This document shows positions 34,025-43,229 of a DNA stretch of 64,000 nt, piece after piece. Both the position numbers and the translations under genes were made by a program. Position 1 is the stretch's first letter. The number at the start of each line of letters is the position of its first letter. The notes beneath the pieces were generated by a model. It made no database searches, was not told the DNA's origin, and saw nothing but the letters and a program-made list of their open reading frames with translations. Origin of the DNA: G965222535 sp965222535. GTDB lineage: Bacteria; Pseudomonadota; Gammaproteobacteria; HK1. Location: positions 248,001 through 312,000 of the forward strand of contig OZ244957.1 of the NCBI GenBank assembly GCA_965222535.1, in the 5' to 3' direction.

Positions 34025-35101
34025 TCAGCTCGGGAGCTTGCCTTGCACCCCTTCAACGTAGTAGCTCATTTTCAGCAACTCACTGTCAGACAGATGCGCG
34101 CCAGCCTTGGCGACCAGCTCTCCCGCTTGGCTATACAGCGGCCCGGCAAACGGGTGACCCTCGCCGTCGCGGATTGCAATTGACATCCGCCGCACTCTGC
34201 TGCGAATGTTGATCGGCACCGCGCTGCTAATAGGTGCTAAGGTGACCATGCTATCACCGATCCCACCCCACGTGTCGCCGGCAGACCAACTGCCGCCGAG
34301 CACCTGCCGTACTGTGGTTATGTAGTATTTGTTCCAAGTATGAGTGGAAGCGGTTAAATGTCTGTCCGGCCCGTATTTCGACATATCGGAGTGGTAGCCA
34401 ACGGCCCATGCGCCTTTATCCTGCGCGGTTTTCACCACTGCGGTGGAATCGGTATGCTGGGTGATGACGTCGGCACCCTGAGCAATCAGAGCCTCAGTTG
34501 CCTCGTGCTCACGACCGGGATCGTACCAAGAGTTGACCCAAATAACCTTCAGCGTCGCCTTGGGATTGATCGACCGCATACCCAGAACAAAGGCATTAAT
34601 GCCACGCACTACTTCTGGGATTGGGTATGCCGCAACATGCCCGCCGACATTGGTTCTGGTCATCGCTCCAGCCACCATGCCGGCCAAATAACGGCCTTCA
34701 TAGAAACGCGCTAAGTAAGTGCTCACATTGGCGGCGCGCTTGTAACCGCTGCAATGAGCAAAAGCGACCTTAGGAAAACTTTTCGCCACTTTAATCGTCG
34801 GGTTCATATAACCAAACGAAGTGGTGAACACCAAGCCACAGCCATCCACTGCAAGTTCTCGAATCACGCGCTCTGCTTCTGCGCCCTCGCCCACATTCTC
34901 GACATATTTAGTACTTACCTTGGAACCAAACTCGCGTTCCACAGCCAATCGCCCGAGATCGTGCTGGTAAGTCCATCCCGCATCACCTATTGGAGTCACA
35001 TAAACAAAACCAACCTTGAGCGGTGCGTCTGCACGCACGATGGGAAACCCAAGACTGGTACCTAACGCTGCCCCTGCTGCCAAAACAGTGCGTCTCTTCA
35101 T
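34025..35101 (-). CDS. BMP-family ABC transporter substrate-binding protein
   Basis: 358-aa periplasmic binding protein of the BmpA/PnrA family, whose members bind nucleosides, purines or related solutes. The N-terminus MKRRTVLAAGAALGTSLGFPIVRA is a signal peptide, possibly Tat-type (KRR followed by a hydrophobic run). Family patterns follow: VGFVYVTPIGDAGWTYQHDLGR (~29-50), LVFTTSFGYMNP, and VWVNSWYDP-type segment near 187. Such receptors are usually encoded with an ATPase and two permeases; none is adjacent. AGGAG lies 10 nt before the ATG and a terminator follows. Confidence 0.88.
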   Translation of the reverse strand: MKRRTVLAAGAALGTSLGFPIVRADAPLKVGFVYVTPIGDAGWTYQHDLGRLAVEREFGSKVSTKYVENVGEGAEAERVIRELAVDGCGLVFTTSFGYMNPTIKVAKSFPKVAFAHCSGYKRAANVSTYLARFYEGRYLAGMVAGAMTRTNVGGHVAAYPIPEVVRGINAFVLGMRSINPKATLKVIWVNSWYDPGREHEATEALIAQGADVITQHTDSTAVVKTAQDKGAWAVGYHSDMSKYGPDRHLTASTHTWNKYYITTVRQVLGGSWSAGDTWGGIGDSMVTLAPISSAVPINIRSRVRRMSIAIRDGEGHPFAGPLYSQAGELVAKAGAHLSDSELLKMSYYVEGVQGKLPS

Positions 35102-35152
35102 AAGAGTTTAACTCCTGATTATTGGTTAGATAAAGAACCGTACTAACAGCAC

Positions 35153-35300
35153 CGCGTATTATATACTCATTGCTACTTGGAGATACAGGAAAGGGATATA
35201 ACCAATCCTTACTACAGCCAAAAGCAATAGACGAAGCTATCCCAGAGCATCAAACAGCGCAAAATGCACGGCACCCAGTCGAGAATCAAGGCCCCTCACC
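35153..35300 (+). repeat. Family C repeat copy
   Basis: TATTATATACTCATTGCTAC, TTGGAGATACAGGAAAGGG head, then CCCAGAGCATCAAACAGCGC and AAAATGCACGGCACCCAG, also found at 42777-42815. No gene. Confidence 0.65.
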
Positions 35301-35386
35301 CCTCTCTCAGAGGGAGAGAGAAGTTCAAACGCCCCGTTTGGCAATGCGTTCAATCAAGCATCTTAAAGGACTACAAATATAACAAA

Positions 35387-35490
35387 GGGGCTTGTCTATT
35401 GGAGGAAGAACTATAAATCAATGACTTACATTAGAAGCGATGAGGTCCCTTCCCCCAACCCCCCATCCCGTTGAGGTTTTCGAGGTACCC
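35387..35490 (+). repeat. Family A repeat, copy A5
   Basis: GGGGCTTGTCTATTGG, ACTATAAATCAATGACTTAC, CCCTTCCCCCAACCCCCCAT and the end GAGGTTTTCGAGGTACCC. It lies 260 nt upstream of the glutamine synthetase gene, without the leading palindrome. The rest of 35102-35750 shows no gene. Confidence 0.85.
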
Positions 35491-35750
35491 AAAGGTGAGA
35501 AGTGACCCTATTTTGCAACGCAAAGCAGCAAGGTCCCTTTTGGCCCTATTCAGCAATGCCTCAAAAATTTTGCTCGAGGTTGAAAGCCGGTTAACCGGGC
35601 TTGCATGGGGATAAGTCGCAGCGGATAATCGCCATTAATTATCCTCCCCTCGAAATCTGTCCACAATCACGCTCCATCAGCGGCATAAATGTCAAACTTG
35701 GGCTGATTGTGAGATTAATCACCGAGCGCCGACTTGCAGGAGATGAGACG

Positions 35751-37061
35751 ATGACAAGCCAACTTGAGGCGTTTGCCGTAGAACGCGGCATTCGCTATTT
35801 TCTGATCAATTTCACGGATCTATCGGGGGTGCAGCGCTCCAAGCTGGTGCCGACAACGGCGATCGCCGGGATGGAGGCTGAGGGCGCGGGGTTTGCCGGT
35901 TTTGCAGCCTACCTGCGGATGTCGCCGGCGCATCCAGATATGTTTGCAGTGCCCGATCCGAGCAGCGTGATCCAACTGCCGTGGAAGCCGGAGGTCGCCT
36001 GGGTCGCGGGCGACTTAGTGATGCAGGGTGAAGCGGTCGCCCAAGCCCCGCGGGTAGTGCTGAAACGCATGTTGGCTGTGGCGCACGCCGCCGGCTATCA
36101 ATTAATGACTGGGATCGAAGCCGAATATCATCTGATCACGGCGGCAGGTGACGCGCTGGCGGATCCCCATGACCAAGCGCCTAAGCCGTGCTATGAGCAG
36201 CAGGCAATGATGCGCCACTTTGATGTTCTTGCCGAGATTTGTGATGCCATGATCGCGCTCGGCTGGCATCCTTACCAAAACGATCATGAGGATGCGAACG
36301 GTCAGTTTGAGATGAACTGGGAGTATGCGGAGGCATTGGTCACCGCTGACCGCCATGCCTTCTTCAAGTTCATGGTGAAGTCTATCGCGGAGAAGCACGG
36401 GCTACGCGCGACGTTCATGCCCAAGCCGTTCGCCCATCTGACCGGCAATGGCTGTCATATCCATGTCTCGCTGTGGAATGGTGAGAAGCCGGCGCGGAAT
36501 CTGTTTCTGGACGCCCACGCCGAACTGGGGGTTTCCGACCTAGGCTACCATTTTCTCGGCGGGGTATTGCGCCACGCACGAGCGCTTTGCGCCATCACCA
36601 ACCCGACGGTCAACAGCTATAAACGCATCAACGCGCCGGTTACGGTATCCGGCGCGACGTGGTCGCCAAATACCATCAGCTACGGTGGCAACAACCGTAC
36701 CCATATGGTGCGCATTCCCGATCGCGGTCGTTTTGAACTGCGCCTCGCAGATGGAGCGACCAATCCTTACCTGCTACCCGCAGCGCTGCTGGCGGCCGGC
36801 TTGGATGGCATCAATACCAAGGCCGACTGCGGCAAGCGCTTGGATATTGATATGTACCGCGATGGGCATACAGCGCACGGGGTTGCTAAGCTGCCGCTGT
36901 ATCTGCTGGATGCGCTGCGCACTCTGGAAAAAAATGATTGTTTGCGGCACGCCTTGGGGGAACAGCTCATCGACGCTTATGTGCATGTAAAGATGCAGGA
37001 ATGGGATCATCACGCCCGCTTTTTGAGCGACTTTGAACGCCTGCATACGCTGGATTGCTGA
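35751..37061 (+). CDS. glnT: Type III glutamine synthetase (GlnT-like)
   Basis: 436-aa glutamine synthetase-fold ligase joining glutamate with ammonia or a small amine. Family segments are all present: GIEAEYHL, NDHEDANGQFEMNW, NGCHIHVSLW, ITNPTVNSYKR and RIPDRGRFELRLADGATNPY, covering the metal, glutamate and ATP sites. AGGAGA lies 9 nt before the ATG at 35751; longer in-frame versions lack a good site. Close relatives include gamma-glutamylmethylamide and N-methylglutamate-pathway enzymes, so methylamine rather than ammonia is a possible substrate; this is family inference. Confidence 0.85.
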   Translation: MTSQLEAFAVERGIRYFLINFTDLSGVQRSKLVPTTAIAGMEAEGAGFAGFAAYLRMSPAHPDMFAVPDPSSVIQLPWKPEVAWVAGDLVMQGEAVAQAPRVVLKRMLAVAHAAGYQLMTGIEAEYHLITAAGDALADPHDQAPKPCYEQQAMMRHFDVLAEICDAMIALGWHPYQNDHEDANGQFEMNWEYAEALVTADRHAFFKFMVKSIAEKHGLRATFMPKPFAHLTGNGCHIHVSLWNGEKPARNLFLDAHAELGVSDLGYHFLGGVLRHARALCAITNPTVNSYKRINAPVTVSGATWSPNTISYGGNNRTHMVRIPDRGRFELRLADGATNPYLLPAALLAAGLDGINTKADCGKRLDIDMYRDGHTAHGVAKLPLYLLDALRTLEKNDCLRHALGEQLIDAYVHVKMQEWDHHARFLSDFERLHTLDC

Positions 37062-37524
37062 TCCTTTGACAGCCGATCGGCTCGCTTCAACGCTTTTGCC
37101 TCGCCTCTCCAACGGGCCTGTCTCGTCAGGGTTATCGGACACACGCAAAACAGCCACATTGACGCTCATTGGCTGCAATTGCAGTTCCGCGGTGAACCGT
37201 CCTGATGGTCGCCCTGCGGCGTGGCACATCCTAGATATGCCGGTCTTGCAAATACGCTCCATGGAGCAACCGGCCGGCGGCCTTCACCCCCCGTTGTGCT
37301 GTAAGCCGTCCACTGGCATCAACGCGCCAGACTGCGGCTTACGGCGAGCAGTGTTGATGTAATGCCCAATTTCCTGATGACCCATCACGCATATCGCCTT
37401 TCCCATCGCCCCTCCCCTGAACAAGAGTAAAGAGATATCCCGCCTTTGAACTGACGCATGATTTATGATACGCGCCTGATAGGATCCCATCCCACACCAT
37501 AAAAACCTTCCTTGGTATGGGCGC

Positions 37525-38622
<1,098 letters not shown>

Positions 38623-38690
38623 TCCCCCCGTGCGCCGAGGAACAGATAAATCACTTTTGGGTACCTACCCCTGAATACTTAACGGCCCCC

Positions 38691-38721
38691 CTAGAAAAAC
38701 CAGCTTCGCTGGCTTTTCGAG
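38691..38721. terminator. Family A palindrome behind trxB
   Basis: CTAGAAAAACCAGC, loop TTC, GCTGGCTTTTCGAG. Followed by GGGCTTGTCTATTGG, so a truncated family A repeat without the central core. It separates trxB from the thioredoxin-like gene. Confidence 0.65.
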
Positions 38722-38898
38722 ATGCCCCGCAGGGCTTGTCTATTGGAGAAATGCCCCCCCTTCCAACAACCATTTCGTGGTGCCGTTGAGCAGATCGAGA
38801 GGTCAGCGAACGACGCGCCGCCGGTGCTCCTCATTGAAAATAAAACAATTCCTTCCCCAAACCTTCAGTTTTTCGATGTGCTCTGACGGCGCTTTCTG

Positions 38899-39474
38899 AT
38901 GGCTAAAAACCAGATCAGACGTCCTTGGTTGTGCTTGGGTGTGGTGGGGGTGATGGCTTTCGCTTTCGGGATCGTCGCCTCGCAATACCTGCAACACGAT
39001 CATCTTGCGTCAACGCCTGCCACGGCAACGGATAGCAGCGCCATCGCGCTAATAGAAAGCTTTACGTTCACCGACCAGCGGGGTGTCAAATACACCAGCC
39101 GGGATTGGCGCGATAAAGCGCTGGTGATCAATTTCTGGGCGACTTGGTGCCTTCCTTGTGTACACGAAATCCCGCTGCTGAATCAGTTACAAGAAAAATA
39201 CCGAAAAGCCGGGCTGCGGATCATCGGGGTTGCTGTCAGCGAACCCGATGAGGTGCAGGCATTCCTCGCCGAGCATCGAATGGTGTATCCGACGATGGTC
39301 CCGTCAGAGCTGCTGCAAAGCATTGCCATGATGCGACGCACTGGCAATACCGCCGGTGTCCTACCCTACACGCTGTTCGTCGACGAAAAAGGCGAAATCG
39401 CCCAGCGCCACCAAGGAGTGCTGAAGCGCCAGCAATCGATCCATTGGATCGATGCGATTGTTGGGTTGCCGTGA
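38899..39474 (+). CDS. TlpA-like membrane-anchored thioredoxin
   Basis: 191-aa protein with one N-terminal membrane anchor (residues ~10-30, preceded by KNQIRRP, so the body faces the periplasm) and a TlpA/AhpC-type thioredoxin domain from ~50. The active site is C84-L-P-C87 in NFWATWCLPC, followed by the cis-proline region GVLPYTLFVDEKG. Such proteins reduce periplasmic disulphides, for example in cytochrome c maturation. It follows trxB, so a shared redox role is plausible but the genes are separated by 276 nt with a palindrome. Confidence 0.9.
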   Translation: MAKNQIRRPWLCLGVVGVMAFAFGIVASQYLQHDHLASTPATATDSSAIALIESFTFTDQRGVKYTSRDWRDKALVINFWATWCLPCVHEIPLLNQLQEKYRKAGLRIIGVAVSEPDEVQAFLAEHRMVYPTMVPSELLQSIAMMRRTGNTAGVLPYTLFVDEKGEIAQRHQGVLKRQQSIHWIDAIVGLP

Positions 39475-39522
39475 AACCGGGGGCTACTTATCCGCATCCA
39501 GTCTGAACCAAAGGATAATCTG

Positions 39523-39625
39523 AGGGGCTTGTCTATTGGGTTAATGGTTATAAATTATTGGCTTACGTTACAGGTGAACAGGTCCCTTTCTCCCCTCCAT
39601 CCCGCTGAGGTTTTTCGAGCTTCCC
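39523..39625 (+). repeat. Family A repeat, copy A7
   Basis: GGGGCTTGTCTATTGGG, GGTTATAAATTATTGGCTTA, CGTTACAGGTGAACAGGTCC, and the end GAGGTTTTTCGAGCTTCCC. It lies between the convergent thioredoxin-like and cobK genes. Confidence 0.85.
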
Positions 39626-39769
39626 AGAGATAGAAGCACCTCCGTTTTTGCACTCCAACTCCAGCGCCAGCTGCCCGACCTATCGCTTGCTTTGGCAAAC
39701 CCGCGTTGCACCGCTCGTGAAGCAGCGCTACCGTCCCCTCCCCTCCCATCCCCTCTTAAAACCTGTCTC

Positions 39770-40537
39770 TTACGGTGCCTCCGATCGCGCCGGGTGACGT
39801 CTTTTCAGCCAAGCAAGGGCTGCCGCAACGGTGTCGCATATCTCAGCGTTTGGCAGAGGTGGCGGGCGAATCAGCATGACGTTGACACCCAACTCGCGCG
39901 CCGCCTCGATTTTAGCGTATGCCGCAGCACCGCCGCTGTTGCGGCAGATCAACTGGTCGATACGGTATTTTTGCAGCAGCGCTCGCTCGCTGGCGAGGTC
40001 GCGGAGACACGCTAACGGCAGCCATACAAAACGATCATTTTGCAGCCCTGGGATGGGCGTTGCGCTGCGTACGACAAAGCGCTGCGCACTGACCTGCGCG
40101 AAGTCCTTAATATGGCTTGCGCCAAGCGCAAGAAATACCCGATGGCCGATGCACTCGGGGAAAGTCTGCTCGATCGCGTCAACCACCGTCCACCGATCGC
40201 CCGGCTGTGCACGCCACGGTTTCCGTGCCAGCACTAGGTGGGCAACAGCGGTTTTATTGCACGCCTGCACGGCGTGCTCGCTGATGCGCGAAGCAAAAGG
40301 GTGGGTGGCGTCGATCAGCGCATCGACCGCCTCAGTACGCAAAAAAGATATCAAGCCAGCAACCCCGCCAAAGCCGCCGATGCGCGTCGCCTGCGGGATC
40401 ATGGCTGGCTGCGGGGTGCGCCCCGCCAATGAATAGATCAGATCGTATTGCGGGCCTTGGGCTCTGATCTCAAAGGACAGAGCCAGCGCTTCGCCGGTGC
40501 CACCGAGCACCAAGATTCTGAGCTTGGGATCAGGCAC
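39770..40537 (-). CDS. cobK: Precorrin-6A reductase (CobK/CbiJ)
   Basis: 255-aa reductase of cobalamin ring synthesis, reducing precorrin-6A or cobalt-precorrin-6A. LRILVLGGTGEALAL is the Rossmann start; DALIDATHPFASRISEHA and VFLALGASHIKDF are CobK-family segments, and LICRNSGGAAAYAKIEAARELGV closes the fold. I place the start at GTG (40537), which overlaps the cbiD stop by a few bases; a TTG 27 nt upstream is also open. CbiD next to it indicates the anaerobic-type branch, where the gene is called cbiJ. Confidence 0.9.
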   Translation of the reverse strand: MPDPKLRILVLGGTGEALALSFEIRAQGPQYDLIYSLAGRTPQPAMIPQATRIGGFGGVAGLISFLRTEAVDALIDATHPFASRISEHAVQACNKTAVAHLVLARKPWRAQPGDRWTVVDAIEQTFPECIGHRVFLALGASHIKDFAQVSAQRFVVRSATPIPGLQNDRFVWLPLACLRDLASERALLQKYRIDQLICRNSGGAAAYAKIEAARELGVNVMLIRPPPLPNAEICDTVAAALAWLKRRHPARSEAP

Positions 40538-41606
40538 TGCCGATGATGCCGCCAGCGTGCGCAACGATCAACACATCCACAGCGATCCCAGCGCCGACGC
40601 GGTGCTGCGCTTGAGCTCTTGCAAGCGCCGCGATATGCGACGCCAGCGGCAGGTCGGCGACCAGCGACAAGGCTTCGCTGGCGGTATTGGCGTCTCTCAT
40701 GTGTTTGACCGCCGCGGGGCTTGCCCCCAGTGAAAGCGCCTCGGTTGCGAGCCAGTCGTAATTAACGCTTGAGCGCATGGAGTGCAGATCCATCGCCCCA
40801 GCAGCCAATTTGCTCAATTTGGCGAAACCGCCGCCAATGGTAAGCCTGTCGATCGGATGGTGGCGTAAATACTTCAACATACCACCCACGAAATCGCCCA
40901 TATCGAGCATCGCGATCGACGGCAACCGATGGTGTTTTTGCACCGCCTGCTCGGAGTTTTTGCCGGTGCAGCCAGCGACATGGACCAGCCCGGCGGCGCG
41001 CGCCACGTCAATGCCGCTGTGGATGGCGTGGATCCACGCCGAGCACGAGAACGGGATCACGATACCGGTGGTGCCCAACACCGATAGCCCGCCGACGATA
41101 CCGAGCCTTGGGTTCCACGTCTTTTGCGCTAGGCGCACGCCGTCCTCAATGCCGATCTCAACCATTACATCAGGCGCAACGCCATGGGCACACGCCAGCG
41201 CCGTTACCTCTGCGCCAATCATCCGCCGCGGTGCCGGGTTGATCGCCGGCTGACCAACAGCGACGGGCAGCCCGCGGCGCGTTACAGTGCCAACCCCAGG
41301 CCCTGCCAGAAATTGAACGCCACTCCCTGCCGGTGCCTGCCAGACGCGCGCCTGCACCAGCGCACCGTGGGTTACATCGGGGTCATCCCCAGCGTCCTTG
41401 ATGACGCCCACTTTGGCCCAGCGCCGCGGTTGTGTACCGAACAACCCGGCCTCGCAGGCGAAAGCCACTTGCTGACCGCGCGGCAGGGTAATCGATACGC
41501 TATCGGGAAATACGTTGCAAAGCAGCGCGCTGTACGCCGCCTTGGTAGCCGCCGTCGCGCAAGCTCCAGTGGTCCAGCCCCGGCGTAATTTTTTTTTCTC
41601 TTTAAT
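40530..41606 (-). CDS. cbiD: Cobalt-precorrin-5B C1-methyltransferase, non-standard start
   Basis: SAM-dependent methyltransferase of the anaerobic cobalamin pathway. The conserved N-terminus LRRGWTTGACATAATKAAY is intact at 41588 downward, and GPGVGTVTRRGL, GTTGIVIPFSCSAW and GGGFAKLSKLAAG follow; length about 358 aa matches the family. There is no ATG, GTG or TTG in frame before this N-terminus. The best candidate is ATT at 41604-41606, with GAGG 5 nt upstream (from a family A repeat end). The nearest ATG (41629) is out of frame and joins only by -1 slippage on the A9 run at 41589-41597. Overlaps cobK by a few bases. Confidence 0.88.
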   Translation of the reverse strand: MKEKKKLRRGWTTGACATAATKAAYSALLCNVFPDSVSITLPRGQQVAFACEAGLFGTQPRRWAKVGVIKDAGDDPDVTHGALVQARVWQAPAGSGVQFLAGPGVGTVTRRGLPVAVGQPAINPAPRRMIGAEVTALACAHGVAPDVMVEIGIEDGVRLAQKTWNPRLGIVGGLSVLGTTGIVIPFSCSAWIHAIHSGIDVARAAGLVHVAGCTGKNSEQAVQKHHRLPSIAMLDMGDFVGGMLKYLRHHPIDRLTIGGGFAKLSKLAAGAMDLHSMRSSVNYDWLATEALSLGASPAAVKHMRDANTASEALSLVADLPLASHIAALARAQAQHRVGAGIAVDVLIVAHAGGIIGSA

Positions 41607-41680
41607 TTGAACCTCGAAAAACCTTGCATGAGATGAGGTGGGGGTTGGGGAATCGCCCCGCGGGGTGCACCGCTCTTCTC

Positions 41681-42520
41681 TTATACCGCACGCAACAGTT
41701 CATTAATGCCGACCTTGGAGCGTGTTTTGGCATCCACGCGCTTGACAATGACGGCGCAGTAGAGGCTGTATTTACCATTCGAAGCTGGCAAACTGCCCGA
41801 TACGACCACCGATCCGGCTGGCACCCGCCCAAACAGGATCCGGTCATTTTGGCGATCGTAGATGCGCGTACTTTGGCCGATATAAACGCCCATCGAAATC
41901 ACCGCGCCCTGCTCGACGATAACCCCCTCGACGATCTCGGAGCGCGCGCCGATGAAGCAACCGTCTTCGATAATCGTCGGGCTGGCTTGGAGCGGCTCCA
42001 TTACCCCGCCGATTCCAACGCCGCCAGACAAATGAACGTTTTTGCCAATTTGCGCACACGAGCCGACAGTCGCCCAAGTATCAACCATCGTCCCTTCATC
42101 GACATAAGCGCCGATGTTAACGTAGCTCGGCATCAGCACCACGCGCGGGCCCACGTAAGCGCCTTTACGCACTACCGCCGGCGGCACCACGCGTACGCCA
42201 CTGGCGGCAAATGAGGCAGCGTTGGTGGTCGCGTATTTGGTGCTGACTTTGTCATAGTAGCGCGTAAAACCGCCTTCGATAACCGCGCTACCACAGATCC
42301 TGAACGACAATAACACGGCTTTTTTCAACCATTGATTGACAATCCATACGCCGTTTTGCTTTTCGGCAACACGCACGCGTCCTTGATCGAGCTGTCGCAT
42401 AGCACTCATAACCGCATCGTGGGTTTCGTTATCCACGTTGGTAGGGCTTATGTTGTCGCGGTTTTCGTAGGCACGCTCTATCGCGGCGCGCAAAGAAACA
42501 TCGGTGTCGTTGGAATTCAC
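41681..42520 (-). CDS. dapD: Tetrahydrodipicolinate N-succinyltransferase
   Basis: 279-aa enzyme of lysine and meso-diaminopimelate synthesis, using succinyl-CoA. The left-handed beta-helix hexapeptide repeats are visible in the second half ([48 protein letters not shown]). Start codon is GTG with AGGAG about 9 nt upstream. It is upstream of cbiD on the same strand, with a partial repeat between them; no functional link is evident. Confidence 0.96.
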   Translation of the reverse strand: MNSNDTDVSLRAAIERAYENRDNISPTNVDNETHDAVMSAMRQLDQGRVRVAEKQNGVWIVNQWLKKAVLLSFRICGSAVIEGGFTRYYDKVSTKYATTNAASFAASGVRVVPPAVVRKGAYVGPRVVLMPSYVNIGAYVDEGTMVDTWATVGSCAQIGKNVHLSGGVGIGGVMEPLQASPTIIEDGCFIGARSEIVEGVIVEQGAVISMGVYIGQSTRIYDRQNDRILFGRVPAGSVVVSGSLPASNGKYSLYCAVIVKRVDAKTRSKVGINELLRAV

Positions 42521-42556
42521 GACTAGGACTCCTGTGATTGCGATGATGTGATCTGC

Positions 42557-42661
42557 AGGGTTTGTTTATTTTGGAAGGGTTATAAATCAATAGCTTACGA
42601 TACAGGCAAGCCTATCCATTCTCCCACCCCCCTATTCCATTCAAGGCTTTTCGGGGTTCCC
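42557..42661 (+). repeat. Family A repeat, copy A8
   Basis: GGGTTTGTTTATTTTGGAAG, GGTTATAAATCAATAGCTTA, then a C-rich tract, and the end AAGGCTTTTCGGGGTTCCCC. A family C repeat starts directly behind it at 42662. The core is well conserved but the end has diverged from TTTTTCGAGG. Confidence 0.8.
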
Positions 42662-43020
42662 CTATTATATACTCATGCTACTTGAAGATGCAGGAAAGGG
42701 CTACTCTTACGATGCTCTCGTTCTCCCGTTGTGAACACAGCCTTTCCAGAGCACCGCCAGCCACTATGCCAGAGCATCCAACGAAGCAAAATGCCCGGCA
42801 CCAAGGCAAAGCCAATGCTATGCTGGGGTTGGGAGATTTGGGGGGTTGGGGGTAGCGCTTTTTTATTGCAGATCGTTTTTAATTTTTAATAAGGGGTGCC
42901 TGCACGGCGCACCGTTCGCTGAGCGGCATAGACCGCTTTGCGACACCATGAAATCGATTACTGGAAGGTTCTTCTTCTCCGAAACACCAACGCCGCATTT
43001 TCAGAGCACGGTTCGCGCAG
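42662..43020 (+). repeat. Family C/B mosaic repeat upstream of the giant gene
   Basis: TATTATATACTCATGCTACT, TGAAGATGCAGGAAAGGG, CAGAGCATCCAACGAAGCAA, CGGCGCACCGTTCGCTGAGC and TGGAAGGTTCTTCTTCTCCG, in the same order as the copies at 25130 and 35153. No gene between 42521 and 43229; a promoter for the giant gene must lie in or after this element but I cannot identify one. Confidence 0.65.
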
Positions 43021-43229
43021 CCGCCGGCATCACCTGCGCGCATCCACTGTACAATTCTTATTCGAGCTTATTTTTATGTTATTCTTCGCAAGCTAAAGGA
43101 AGGGCTGAAACATAATGCCTTTATACTTAATCGAAATGCACCAATGGCGTCAGGTTTGCATGTCGCGACTAGGCCCTTGTATTCCCGCCAATGGCGCAAT
43201 AATAATGGATCCGCGTGGTTTTATGAGAA

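Noticed and set aside
37033..37362. 109-codon frame behind glnT
   Set aside because: Overlaps the glnT end, no family resemblance, no ribosome site.
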